A DNA stretch of 64,000 nucleotides from Candidatus Zixiibacteriota bacterium (GTDB lineage Bacteria; Zixibacteria; MSB-5A5; GN15; FEB-12). The DNA lies in the NCBI GenBank assembly GCA_034439475.1, contig JAWXAN010000048.1, positions 62,001-126,000 of the forward strand, written 5' to 3'. Shown piece after piece: positions 34,658-43,321 of this stretch. Both the position numbers and the translations under genes were made by a program. The first letter of the stretch is position 1. Each line of letters begins with the position of its first letter. The notes beneath the pieces were generated by a model that did no database searches, was not told where the DNA came from, and worked only from the letters and a program-made list of their open reading frames with translations.

Positions 34658-35434
34658 TTATCCCTCAAAAGTCTCAGAAAGTCGATAGAGCCGTTTTGCG
34701 TTGGCATCTGTCACACGCTCGACCTCTTGTTCACTCCGGTTCTGAAGTTCGGCAAGTTTAGCGCAGACATAGCGGACATACGATGGTTTGTTTGTCTTGC
34801 CGCGAAACGGAACTGGAGTCAGATATGGGGCATCGGTTTCGAGGATAATCTTTTCAAGCGGGACCTCGGCGGCCATTGCCGCCATCGAGGACTTGTTGTA
34901 TGTGATAACGCCTCCTACCGAGATGACAAAACCGAGATCAGAGACACGAAAGGCATCATCTGCAGTTCCGGGAAAACAATGAAAGACTCCTCCAACGAGG
35001 TCTTTGGCATATCCCTTGACTATCGCATACGTGTCATCAAATGATTCGCGGGTGTGAATGACAATCGGCAATTTTCTATCTATCGCAAGTTGAATCTGTC
35101 TTTCGAAAGCTGTCCTTTGAATTGGACGCGGCGACAAATCGCGGTAGTAATCAAGGCCTATTTCGCCGATTGCTACAACTTTTTTGCGAAACGATAGCTC
35201 TCTCAGCTTTTGAAGGGACGCATCATCGAGTGTGGCGGCATCATGGGGATGAATGCCGACCGTGGCATAGACCATATCGTGGCTCTCGGACAGTTCGACT
35301 CCTCGAATGGACGATGCCAAATCCGCTCCGATATTTACAATCGTGTGTATGCCGGCATCGCGGGCCTCGGTGAGAACCTCATCCCGATTTGAATCGAAAT
35401 CTTTGAAATCAAGATGGCAATGGGTATCGATCAT
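34658..35434 (-). CDS. tatD: TatD-family deoxyribonuclease
   Basis: Metal-dependent TIM-barrel hydrolase of 258 residues: MIDTHCHLDFKDFD with the first metal ligands, GEIGLDYYRDLSPRPIQ near 91 with Glu, VIHTRESFDDTY near 125, GVFHCFPGT near 147 and LETDAPYLTPVPFRGKTN near 198 with the Asp. Its ATG shares a base with the metG stop, an arrangement (metG-tatD-rsmA) common in bacteria. Confidence 0.95.
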   Translation of the reverse strand: MIDTHCHLDFKDFDSNRDEVLTEARDAGIHTIVNIGADLASSIRGVELSESHDMVYATVGIHPHDAATLDDASLQKLRELSFRKKVVAIGEIGLDYYRDLSPRPIQRTAFERQIQLAIDRKLPIVIHTRESFDDTYAIVKGYAKDLVGGVFHCFPGTADDAFRVSDLGFVISVGGVITYNKSSMAAMAAEVPLEKIILETDAPYLTPVPFRGKTNKPSYVRYVCAKLAELQNRSEQEVERVTDANAKRLYRLSETFEG

Positions 35435-37377
35435 CAGCCGACTTTTGCGCCGGGCGGCAAATCTCCGTCCGGAGTGACGATGAATAATTTTTTGCCGGTC
35501 TTGGCCGCGAGGAGCATGCCGTTTGAGGTCACTCCGCGGATGATGGCAGGTTTGAGATTGGCGACGACAATAATCTTTTTCCCGACAATCTGCTCCGAGG
35601 TGTAATACTCGGCTATCCCGGCAACAATCTGGCGCTTATCACTGCCCAAGTCTATTTGGAGTTTGAGAAGTTTGCTTGCTCCTTCGACTGGTTCGGCAGA
35701 CAGTACTTGCGCAACTTTGAGTTCTACTTTGCCAAAATCAGATATATCAAGCAAGTTGTCATCGTTCGCATTTGACTGTTCGGTTGCTTTTCCCTGCGGT
35801 TTGCTCTGAGTTGCCGGCTCGGTTTCAACTTCGAGACGCGGAAAAAGCGGCTTCGTTACAGCTATTTTTGTACCGGGCTGAAGCTCAAAGAATGTCGATG
35901 CGCTCTCTAACGTTAGCCTCTCAGCGCCCAAACCGAGACTAGCTCTAAGTTCCATCATTTTCTTCGGCATTGTCGGATAGAGCAGGATGGAAACAATACG
36001 CAGAGCTTCGGCGCAGGCATAAAGTATTCCGCCGAGTTTTTCTGTCTCGCCTGATTTAGCCAGTTTCCAAGGGGCGGTGTCGTTGAAAAATTTATTTGTG
36101 GCCCGAACAAGCTTGAGTCCTTCGGCGACTGCGGCGTGGAGACGATAGTGCTTTATATGTTCATAGGCGGAGCCGGGAGCAGCTTCGGCGGCTTGGAGCA
36201 GTTCGTCCATTCCTTCAATAATCACGCCTTTGCCGGGCGCAGGCAGTTGGCCATTGCAGTGGGTTTCAATCAATTTTACCACGCGCGAAACTAAATTCCC
36301 AAGATCATTGGCGAGATCGGAGTTGTATTGAAGCAGAAATCTTTTGGCCTGAATATCGCCGTCAATTCCGAATGGATACTGGGTCATGAGCAAATAGCGC
36401 GCGCCGTCACTGCCGAACTGCGCGACCATATCATTCGGGTCGATGACGTTCCCCAGAGTTTTGGACATTTTGCCGCCATCGACAGTGAACCAGCCATGAA
36501 GATAGATAGTGTCCGGAATTTTTATTCCCGCGGCCATGAGCATTGCCGGCCAATAGAGGCAATGAAATTTGAGAATCTCTTTGCCCATAAGGTGAACGAC
36601 TTCAGAGCTATTCCACCATTTTTCAAAGCCCTTTGGATCATCTCCGTATCCGATGGCTGAGATATAATTTGAAAGGGCGTCGACCCAGACGTAGGCCACT
36701 TGGCTTTTATCGAAAGAAAGCGGTATTCCCCATGTCACCCGTTCGCGGGAGAGAGAAAAATCCGGCAGGTCCTGATTGATAAGCCCCAGCACTTCGTTTC
36801 TTTTCTCCTCAGGCAAAATGACCATGCGGCCTGATTTTATTTCGTCGCGAATGGCGGGAAGAAAAGCTGTGAGCCTGAAAAAGTAATTTTTCTCTTTGAG
36901 TTTTTGCGGCACGGTTTTGTGTTCCGGGCACAGTCCGTTCTCGAGTTCTTTTTCAGTGAGGAATTTTTCACAGCCAGTGCAGTAGAGCCCTTCGTAGAAG
37001 CTGGAATAGATGACCTCCCGTCCGTCAGCCGTTTTAGCCGAGCGCATGGCATCAAGAATCTTTTCGACAGCCTGGGCATGGCGCTCGGAAGTCGTTCTTA
37101 TAAAATAATCATTGGCGATATCGAGATTTTGCCAGGCCGTTTGAAATGTTTTGACAACCGTGTCGCAAAACTCCTGCGGCGCAAGACCCGCTTTGGCTGC
37201 GGCTTCGGCGATTTTTGTCCCATGTTCATCGGTTCCGGTAAGAAAAAAAGTTTCTCTTCCGGCGAGTTTATGAAAACGGGCAATCAGATCAGCGGCGATA
37301 GTCGTATAGGCATGGCCGATATGTGGCCGGTCGTTGACATAGTAGATTGGCGTTGTAATATAGAGGGGACGGGACAA
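35434..37377 (-). CDS. metG: Methionyl-tRNA synthetase with C-terminal tRNA-binding domain
   Basis: 647 residues. Class I signatures: PHIGHAYTTIAADL (HIGH) near 18, a zinc knot CTGCEKFLTEKELENGLCPEH near 128, and GGKMSKTLGN (KMSKS) near 302. From about 535 a Trbp111/EMAP-type domain (FGKVELKVAQVLSAEPVEGA... ...VAGIAEYYTSEQIVGKKIIVVANL) binds the tRNA elbow and dimerises. The TTG start has AAGGAG six bases ahead. Confidence 0.97.
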   Translation of the reverse strand: MSRPLYITTPIYYVNDRPHIGHAYTTIAADLIARFHKLAGRETFFLTGTDEHGTKIAEAAAKAGLAPQEFCDTVVKTFQTAWQNLDIANDYFIRTTSERHAQAVEKILDAMRSAKTADGREVIYSSFYEGLYCTGCEKFLTEKELENGLCPEHKTVPQKLKEKNYFFRLTAFLPAIRDEIKSGRMVILPEEKRNEVLGLINQDLPDFSLSRERVTWGIPLSFDKSQVAYVWVDALSNYISAIGYGDDPKGFEKWWNSSEVVHLMGKEILKFHCLYWPAMLMAAGIKIPDTIYLHGWFTVDGGKMSKTLGNVIDPNDMVAQFGSDGARYLLMTQYPFGIDGDIQAKRFLLQYNSDLANDLGNLVSRVVKLIETHCNGQLPAPGKGVIIEGMDELLQAAEAAPGSAYEHIKHYRLHAAVAEGLKLVRATNKFFNDTAPWKLAKSGETEKLGGILYACAEALRIVSILLYPTMPKKMMELRASLGLGAERLTLESASTFFELQPGTKIAVTKPLFPRLEVETEPATQSKPQGKATEQSNANDDNLLDISDFGKVELKVAQVLSAEPVEGASKLLKLQIDLGSDKRQIVAGIAEYYTSEQIVGKKIIVVANLKPAIIRGVTSNGMLLAAKTGKKLFIVTPDGDLPPGAKVG

Positions 37378-37408
37378 ATGTTTCTCCTTGGAGATGTATC
37401 AGCGGAGA

Positions 37409-38299
37409 TTAATTATCGGGTTCGTCAAGACGTCGGAGCGCTTCGTTATCATCATCCCCTTGGTCACCATTCTGGCGTTGCTGGGTCCTGCCCCGGGATA
37501 TTTGCACCGATTGTATGTCTTCGAGTTTGGCCCGGAAGAGGATATTTTCATCATTCCGTATGACCGCTTCTTCTTTGAAATAATCAATTCGTTCTATGAT
37601 ACCGGTTCCATGAACTGTTTTTAAAACCGAGCCGAGTGGAGGAAACTGCTTTTTAAGACCGACATACATCTCTACTTCGTATTTTAGGCAGCAGAGCAGG
37701 CGGCCGCAATTACCGGAGATTTTTGTGGGATTGAGCGACAATTCCTGCTCGCGGGCGTGCTGAGTGGAAATCGGCGCAAATTCCTTAATATGACCATTAC
37801 AGCATTGCCGTTTCCCGCAGATGCCATAGCCGTCGATGCGACGGGCTTCGTCGCGGACGCCGATCTGGCGAAGTTCTATCCTTGTGCGATAGCGGCTTGC
37901 CATATCTCGGACCATCGTTCTAAAATCAACCCGGTGCTCAGCCGTAAAATAGAAAGTTATTTTGCTTCCATCGAATTGGCATTCAACATCCACAATCTTC
38001 ATCATTAGGCCGTGACGACGCGATAGTTGGATGACTTCCTTTTTGTATGCGCTTTCATTTGCGCGAAGTTCTGCATAGCGGAGCTTATCCTCTTTTCCCG
38101 CCGGCCGGAGTATAGAGCGGGGTCGAACGGTCTCTGGAATCTGTGCGCTGCCGTTGATTTTCTTGGTGAGAATGCCAGCATCCTCGCCTTGTTCGGCTTC
38201 AACAATGACATGCTCTGATAATTTTAAAGCGTGATGGTAGGAATTTAGAAAAAACTCACGGCGGGAGCCTTTGAACTCAACTTGATACAATTCTGCCAT
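37409..38299 (-). CDS. PSP1-domain protein, RicT/YaaT-like
   Basis: 296 residues with the PSP1 core: KITFYFTAEHRVDFRTMVRDMASRYRTRIELRQIGVRDEARRI near 115-157, then GYGICGKRQCCNGHIKEF and GNCGRLLCCLKYE, which supply the conserved cysteines known to coordinate iron-sulfur clusters in the RicAFT complex. RicT is linked to RNase Y/RNA maturation in Bacillus. Here RicA and RicF are not nearby. It lies between holB and metG, a conserved neighbourhood. The C-terminal 40 residues are acidic and disordered-looking. Confidence 0.9.
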   Translation of the reverse strand: MAELYQVEFKGSRREFFLNSYHHALKLSEHVIVEAEQGEDAGILTKKINGSAQIPETVRPRSILRPAGKEDKLRYAELRANESAYKKEVIQLSRRHGLMMKIVDVECQFDGSKITFYFTAEHRVDFRTMVRDMASRYRTRIELRQIGVRDEARRIDGYGICGKRQCCNGHIKEFAPISTQHAREQELSLNPTKISGNCGRLLCCLKYEVEMYVGLKKQFPPLGSVLKTVHGTGIIERIDYFKEEAVIRNDENILFRAKLEDIQSVQISRGRTQQRQNGDQGDDDNEALRRLDEPDN

Positions 38300-38336
38300 A
38301 TATCGTCCAGTCGTCTATCCCTGATAAGATGAACTG

Positions 38337-39476
38337 TCAGGCCGCAGGAGAATGAATCTCGCGCCGCGCCTTGAGCATCAGTCCAACAAATGCAGTCTGA
38401 ATATGCACATTACGTTTGAGGTCAGCAAGCATAAACTTGTACAGGTCGGTCACGCGGGCCGCAACTTTCGCGTTGTTGAACGGATAGGAGCATTCATTAA
38501 GCTCAGCGGCTATATCGATATTAATGAGATCGGCGTCTTCGCCTGTGGCGGCCAGACAAACCGAATCGCGCAAAAATGTCTGCCAAAGGCGGAGAATCTG
38601 CTCTGCATCGGCGACAGTAGCGCCCTGGAGAAGATCGACCGCAAGGGAAATTGAATCCTGCGTTTTTTTGGCAAAGAGCGACTTATAGAGTAAAAAGGCC
38701 GTTGCGCGAGCCGATTGTTCATCATCACCGCCAGTTTGAACAAGTTGAACGGCACGGCCTGGGGAGCCCTCGCTCAGTCTCGCGGCCAAACGAGCCCGTG
38801 ATTCGAAGGCTGAATATCGGCTTTTCAAATATTCAGTAATTACTGTATCGCTGACTCTATCCAGACGAATACGCTGTGATCTGGAAATAATTGTCGGCAA
38901 CAATGCCTCAGGGTAAGCAGTAGTAAGAATAATGACAGTCTGTGGCGGAGGTTCTTCGATAAGTTTCAAAAGCGCATCGGCGGCTAATTGGAGCATCTTA
39001 TCCATTTGATCAAAAATAACGACTCGAGTGATTCCAACTGGGGCTTTCATGGAGAGCTTGCGCTTTACCTCACGCGCCAGTTCAATCGAGATATTGACAG
39101 TTTTGGGTGAGACCGGAATGCAGTAGGGCTCGTCCCGCCTTTGTTTGAGCGCCTGACCGATTAACTCAATCTGTTCGTCAAGGTTTTTGAAGCTACTTAA
39201 GGGGACTACAATTGAGAGCTCTGGGAAACTGAGCGAAAATATCGACTTGCAGTGAGCGCACTCACGGCACGGAAGAGCCATTTGGTTATTAGTGAGCGAT
39301 TCTTTCCTTGGGCTCTGGCAGTTGATCAGTGCGCTAAACCAGATGGCAAGCGGCCACTGGCCGGAGCCCTCACGTCCTTGAAAGAGATAGGTCGATGCCA
39401 CTCTCTTGTTCTCGTGCGAGCGTGAGAGGATATTGGCAGCACGCGGTTGCAGAATATGACAGTCAAAAGGATTCAA
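38337..39476 (-). CDS. holB: DNA polymerase III delta' subunit-like protein
   Basis: 379 residues. The N-terminal loop FQGREGSGQWPLAIW is a degenerate P-loop, usual for the stator subunit delta', and a zinc module uses CRECAHC near 73 with an upstream Cys. VVIFDQMDKMLQLAADALLKLIEEPPPQTVIILTTA near 155-190 corresponds to Walker B and sensor 1, with the 'LIEEPP' signature; PTIISRSQRIRL follows. The C-terminal third is helical. It overlaps the EnvC-like gene by 14 bases. Confidence 0.87.
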   Translation of the reverse strand: MNPFDCHILQPRAANILSRSHENKRVASTYLFQGREGSGQWPLAIWFSALINCQSPRKESLTNNQMALPCRECAHCKSIFSLSFPELSIVVPLSSFKNLDEQIELIGQALKQRRDEPYCIPVSPKTVNISIELAREVKRKLSMKAPVGITRVVIFDQMDKMLQLAADALLKLIEEPPPQTVIILTTAYPEALLPTIISRSQRIRLDRVSDTVITEYLKSRYSAFESRARLAARLSEGSPGRAVQLVQTGGDDEQSARATAFLLYKSLFAKKTQDSISLAVDLLQGATVADAEQILRLWQTFLRDSVCLAATGEDADLINIDIAAELNECSYPFNNAKVAARVTDLYKFMLADLKRNVHIQTAFVGLMLKARREIHSPAA

Positions 39477-40611
39477 TTAAAATCCATGTTACCGGGTCGA
39501 GGGCGTCCCGTCCTTTTCTCAGTTCAAACTTTACCAATCCATCGCTGGCCGATTTACCGACAACCATCCGGGCGCGGACTATTTGGTCTTTGGCAACAAG
39601 GGCTTCGCCAAGACCCGCGTATGTCGTATAATACTGATCGTCGTGATTGATAATAACAAAAATACCGTAACCGCGCAAATTCCCTGAATAGGCAACAGAG
39701 CCATCGGCGACCGACATAACTGGCGAGCTGGGCTTGCCCTGAATCGTAATCCCGGGCGAAAATGACCTGAGCTTTGTCGTTTTATCCTGTGATGGTCCAA
39801 ACGGCACGACAACCGTTCCCGGAAACGGAGACTGGAGGTTTCCCTGGAGAGATGCAAAAATTGACGGATTGCTTTCCTTCTTTTTTCGTTCGGCCTCAAG
39901 TCGGCTGATAATCGATTCCATCTCCTCGGCGGCCTGAGTGAGCGTAATCAGCCGGTCGGATTCATTCATCTGGGTCTTTCTTAAGCGTTCGAGTTCCCGC
40001 TCTTTTTTCTGTTTTTGGCTTTCACCGAGCGAGAAACTGGTCTCACGCTGTCTTTTAAGTTTGGAGACAGCGGCTGTTTTCTGGGATAGCTCCCCCTTGT
40101 AGCTTTCGGTCTCGCTGACAATTTCTTCGGTCACATCTATAGCCCGGCCCTCAAATCCCGCCAATGCTTTTAAGTATGTGATCTGACGGGTTTTGTTGAG
40201 CATGAGTGAAGGCTTGGCATGCATCGCAGGCTGCGGAAATCGGGACATAACATAAAACTGCCTGATATTCCCGAGGTACCGTCTTTGGGATCTTTCAAGC
40301 ATTCCTTTGCGAGTATTAAGCGCTGAATCGGTTTGTGTCGCTTCCCTACGGAGTGTCGAGAGTTCACCGCTAAGCCGGTCGATGACTTTTCGATCGGATG
40401 TAATTTTTTGATCGAACTCGGCCACTTTTTTCTGAACATTTTTTTGAGCATTCTTGAGAGAGTCCAGCTTCTTCTGGCTTTTGTTAACATCCGCCTTTAT
40501 TTTTTCAAGGTCGCTCTGCTGGTTGCGAAGGTCCTTTTCCTTGGCAGGGATTGAAAGTGAAAATCCAAGCAAGGCGAAGAAAATGATAAATGGAATACGT
40601 CTCGATAGCAT
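39463..40611 (-). CDS. EnvC-like murein hydrolase activator with degenerate LytM domain
   Basis: 382 residues: signal peptide (RIPFIIFFALLGFSLSIP), long coiled coil (about 25-250, e.g. LRNQQSDLEKIKADVNKSQKKLDSLKN) and a C-terminal M23/LytM fold (PVMSVADGSVAYSGNLRGYGIFVIINHDDQYYTTYAGL...). The zinc ligands of active M23 enzymes are gone: the HxxxD position reads SPGITIQ, YAHL reads YAGL, and the HxH position reads LVKFEL. EnvC has lost the same residues and acts by activating amidases under FtsEX control. ftsX and ftsE lie immediately upstream in the same operon, which supports that role. Confidence 0.86.
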   Translation of the reverse strand: MLSRRIPFIIFFALLGFSLSIPAKEKDLRNQQSDLEKIKADVNKSQKKLDSLKNAQKNVQKKVAEFDQKITSDRKVIDRLSGELSTLRREATQTDSALNTRKGMLERSQRRYLGNIRQFYVMSRFPQPAMHAKPSLMLNKTRQITYLKALAGFEGRAIDVTEEIVSETESYKGELSQKTAAVSKLKRQRETSFSLGESQKQKKERELERLRKTQMNESDRLITLTQAAEEMESIISRLEAERKKKESNPSIFASLQGNLQSPFPGTVVVPFGPSQDKTTKLRSFSPGITIQGKPSSPVMSVADGSVAYSGNLRGYGIFVIINHDDQYYTTYAGLGEALVAKDQIVRARMVVGKSASDGLVKFELRKGRDALDPVTWILIESF

Positions 40612-40616
40612 AGTAT

Positions 40617-41471
40617 CTAATACCTCAGAAGCTTTCTCACGCCAAGGAAACCGCTTACAGCCCCAAGCAACGCCACGGCGAGGCAGAAGAGGGCTATCTC
40701 CTGAAAGGATGGCAGGATAATTTCGATTTGAGGCAGAGAGACATGTTTCTTAGCATAGAGAACTGCCAGCCAACTCAAAATAGCTGACAAGCCGCTCAAA
40801 AGAAGCCCTTCTAAAATAAAAGGGAGCGAGACAAACGTCCGGCTTGCTCCAAGCAGCAGCATCTGATGAATACCAGTAGCCCTCGCCCGCGCCATAAGTC
40901 TGATGCTATTGGCGGTATTAAACAGCGCCGTTAACAATATGAGACTTCCCAGAACCAAACCAACTTTAAGAATATACGATTTGCTCGACTCTGCTTCTTT
41001 GAGCCATTCATTGTCATAGATGATCTCGGTATACTGAGCGGTCATACGAAGCTGTTCTTCAAGTCCGGTTAGCGCGTTTGAGGTAACATGATCCGGTTCG
41101 AGACTTAACAAAAATGAGCGGGGAAGCGGATTCAAAGTATCATAACCAACAAGAAGATCAACTCCCGCAAGCTCGGTCAATTCCATTCGCGCGCGATCCT
41201 TGGAGAAGTATTCAACCAAACGCACAGCCTGCATGTCTACAAGCGACTGATGCATCTGGTCTATTGTCGAATCAGGAACCTCTTCGGAGAGATATATTTC
41301 CATTTTCAAAGTTGTGATGAGGGAATCATAGGCTTTGTGCGACGTGCGCGCGGTGACCCAAAAGAGATCAAAGAGCAACAGAAGCAACGCAAGCGACAGC
41401 AGTGAAACGATCGCGGTGAGCGGACTTCGCGAAATCGTACGTCCCAATTCTTTACCAATGTAGCCCATCAA
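40617..41471 (-). CDS. ftsX: Cell-division permease-like protein FtsX
   Basis: 284 residues with the FtsX topology: one N-terminal membrane span (PLTAIVSLLSLALLLLLFDLFWV), a large periplasmic loop from about 40 to 155 (LKMEIYLSEEVPDSTIDQMHQSLVDMQAVR, RSFLLSLEPDHVTSNAL) and three C-terminal spans with IRLMARARATGIHQMLLLGASRTFVSLPFILEGLLLS. The periplasmic loop of FtsX docks EnvC, encoded next. Overlaps ftsE by four bases. Confidence 0.92.
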   Translation of the reverse strand: MMGYIGKELGRTISRSPLTAIVSLLSLALLLLLFDLFWVTARTSHKAYDSLITTLKMEIYLSEEVPDSTIDQMHQSLVDMQAVRLVEYFSKDRARMELTELAGVDLLVGYDTLNPLPRSFLLSLEPDHVTSNALTGLEEQLRMTAQYTEIIYDNEWLKEAESSKSYILKVGLVLGSLILLTALFNTANSIRLMARARATGIHQMLLLGASRTFVSLPFILEGLLLSGLSAILSWLAVLYAKKHVSLPQIEIILPSFQEIALFCLAVALLGAVSGFLGVRKLLRY

Positions 41472-42130
41472 AGCGCTTTCAATGCGCCATGGGAAAAGCG
41501 ATAATAATCGGCCCCGGGCAATTCGGTTTGAAATTTTTCAGAGGCGACAATAATGAGCGAACGCCCGGAAAGAGTAATTGCTTTTAGAAATGCAAAGACC
41601 CGTTCAGAGGTCGCTTGGTCGAGTCCGGCGGCTGGCTCATCGATTATGACCAGCGGCTGATGGGTCACAACACTTCGCGCAAGTTGAGTCAGTGTTCTTT
41701 CCACTCGGGTCAAAGAACGGGGATAGTCCCCTGATACAGGCAAAAGTGATAACTCTGATAACGTTCTGTCTACAGTTCCCCTGAAAATTCTTTTTGGTTC
41801 ACCGGCGATAACCAATGGCATAGCGACATTCTCCGCGACTGTCAGGGAGTCCATTAACCCGAATGGTCCACCGACGCCACCAATGTTCTTGCGTACTTTT
41901 AAGATTTTGCCGAACTGCCCGCGCTTAACAGCGGTCCCGAGGACCTCGACCGATCCGCTGTCTGGGAATCGAAGACCCACAAGCAATTCAACGAGACTTG
42001 TCTTACCTGCGCCGGCTGGGCCGACAATTACCGCAGATTTCTTCTCAGAAAGACAAAAATTGAGGTTTGTGAAGAGGGGAGTTCCCCGGTCAGTTTTCAA
42101 GTGAATATTATTCAACTCGACAATAGCCAT
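41468..42130 (-). CDS. ftsE: Cell-division ATP-binding protein FtsE with altered signature motif
   Basis: 220-residue ABC ATPase. Walker A VGPAGAGKTSLVELL near 37 and Walker B PLVIIDEPAAGLD near 155 are intact, with a switch region in LIIVASE near 192. The signature, LSGGEQQRVAIARA in ordinary FtsE, reads LTRVERTLTQLARS near 140, so the glycine pair that contacts ATP in the dimer is missing, and the switch His is replaced by Ser or Glu. Position next to ftsX and the EnvC-like gene supports FtsE; the changes raise the question whether it still hydrolyses ATP. Confidence 0.85.
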   Translation of the reverse strand: MAIVELNNIHLKTDRGTPLFTNLNFCLSEKKSAVIVGPAGAGKTSLVELLVGLRFPDSGSVEVLGTAVKRGQFGKILKVRKNIGGVGGPFGLMDSLTVAENVAMPLVIAGEPKRIFRGTVDRTLSELSLLPVSGDYPRSLTRVERTLTQLARSVVTHQPLVIIDEPAAGLDQATSERVFAFLKAITLSGRSLIIVASEKFQTELPGADYYRFSHGALKAL

Positions 42131-42269
42131 ACTCTCATACCTGTCCGATGAAGAAAATCCGCCACGAAAGCCCTTCGGGCGCGTAAATTCTCTAATAGGA
42201 CGAAATAGTTTTCAACTTATACCGAAGTTTATGGTAAAACAGAAAACATTATATTACAATTAAAACCGT

Positions 42270-43229
42270 ATGCACAAAACAGCCCCCGTCCGTCTTTCGT
42301 ACCTTTGTCTTATCCTGCTCACATTTATCAGCCTCGACTCGGCCTTTGCTCAATCATGGGAAAATTTAACTTTTCCTGGCCGAGCAACGCTCACTGGGGC
42401 ATCGTTTTTATCCGATGATACTGGATATGTTTCGACGTCTGAAGGTCAGTGCGCAAAAACTGTCGATGGCGGCAGAAAATGGTCTATTTTTCAAGTCGCC
42501 TTCGGAAGGCATTTTGAAGACCTCGATTTTCTCTCCGCAAATCTGGGATTTATCTGCGGACGAAAGGGAACAGTCTACAAAACATTCGACGGCGGTCAGC
42601 GCTGGGTGAATATTTCTGTGCCTGATAGTATATGCTGGCTTCTCAGCATCGAGTTTTTTAATGCCGGCACCGGTATCGTCACAGGTATGACTCGTGAGGC
42701 AAATATCCCTGCAAGGGGGGTCAGTTATCGCACGACCGATGGCGGCAAAAGCTGGCAGAAGCAGGCCAGCATGGGTTTAGGTTACGGCGACCTTCTCAAT
42801 CGAACTGGAAAACCGTTGATGCTTCTCTCATATGGACAGCTTCATGAATCACGCGACAGCGGAAAGAGTTGGACAACGATAAAAACTACCCAAGGAAAAC
42901 CTGCCCGTTCGCTCGCAGTGTCGGGACAAAATGGGATCATGGTCGGAAATAACGGCATGTGCGCTGTCTCAGCCGATGGCGGCAAGGCATGGGATACGGT
43001 CGTGGTGAATATCAAGAACCATCTGACATCAGTGGCCATGGTCTCACCACTATCGGCCTACATTGCTGGAGTGCAAGGGACCATGATGTTCACCGGCGAC
43101 GGCGGTTTGACATGGACGAAGGAAGAGATACCAAAAACTTTTGATATTTTCGATTTAGCGCTTACAAACACAAGACTCTTTGCCATCGGCTCAAAGGGCA
43201 GCATTCTCAGCAAGAACCTTAAACGATAA
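42270..43229 (+). CDS. Exported BNR/YCF48-like beta-propeller protein
   Basis: 319 residues with a signal peptide (YLCLILLTFISLDSAFAQ) and six or so Asp-box-like repeats of the type T-x-D-G-G-x-x-W: AKTVDGGRKWSIFQ, YKTFDGGQRWVNIS, YRTTDGGKSWQKQA, HESRDSGKSWTTIK, AVSADGGKAWDTVV and MFTGDGGLTWTKEE. This resembles the YCF48/HCF136 group, whose non-photosynthetic members are exported proteins of unknown role. Divergent from ftsE, with 139 bases between; I see no confident promoter there. Confidence 0.85.
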   Translation: MHKTAPVRLSYLCLILLTFISLDSAFAQSWENLTFPGRATLTGASFLSDDTGYVSTSEGQCAKTVDGGRKWSIFQVAFGRHFEDLDFLSANLGFICGRKGTVYKTFDGGQRWVNISVPDSICWLLSIEFFNAGTGIVTGMTREANIPARGVSYRTTDGGKSWQKQASMGLGYGDLLNRTGKPLMLLSYGQLHESRDSGKSWTTIKTTQGKPARSLAVSGQNGIMVGNNGMCAVSADGGKAWDTVVVNIKNHLTSVAMVSPLSAYIAGVQGTMMFTGDGGLTWTKEEIPKTFDIFDLALTNTRLFAIGSKGSILSKNLKR

Positions 43230-43321
43230 TATTCTCTTGATCGCCTTCTGATTATCAGGGGTAGATTACTTCAATCTTTCACGCGTATTATTCTTTAGAA
43301 ATAAAAAAACCGACAAGAGAC

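Noticed and set aside
43229-43321. T-run (minus strand) after the lipoprotein gene as an intrinsic terminator
   Set aside because: A run of seven T follows CTCTTGTCGG, but the only stem I can draw has three solid pairs, so it is not well supported.
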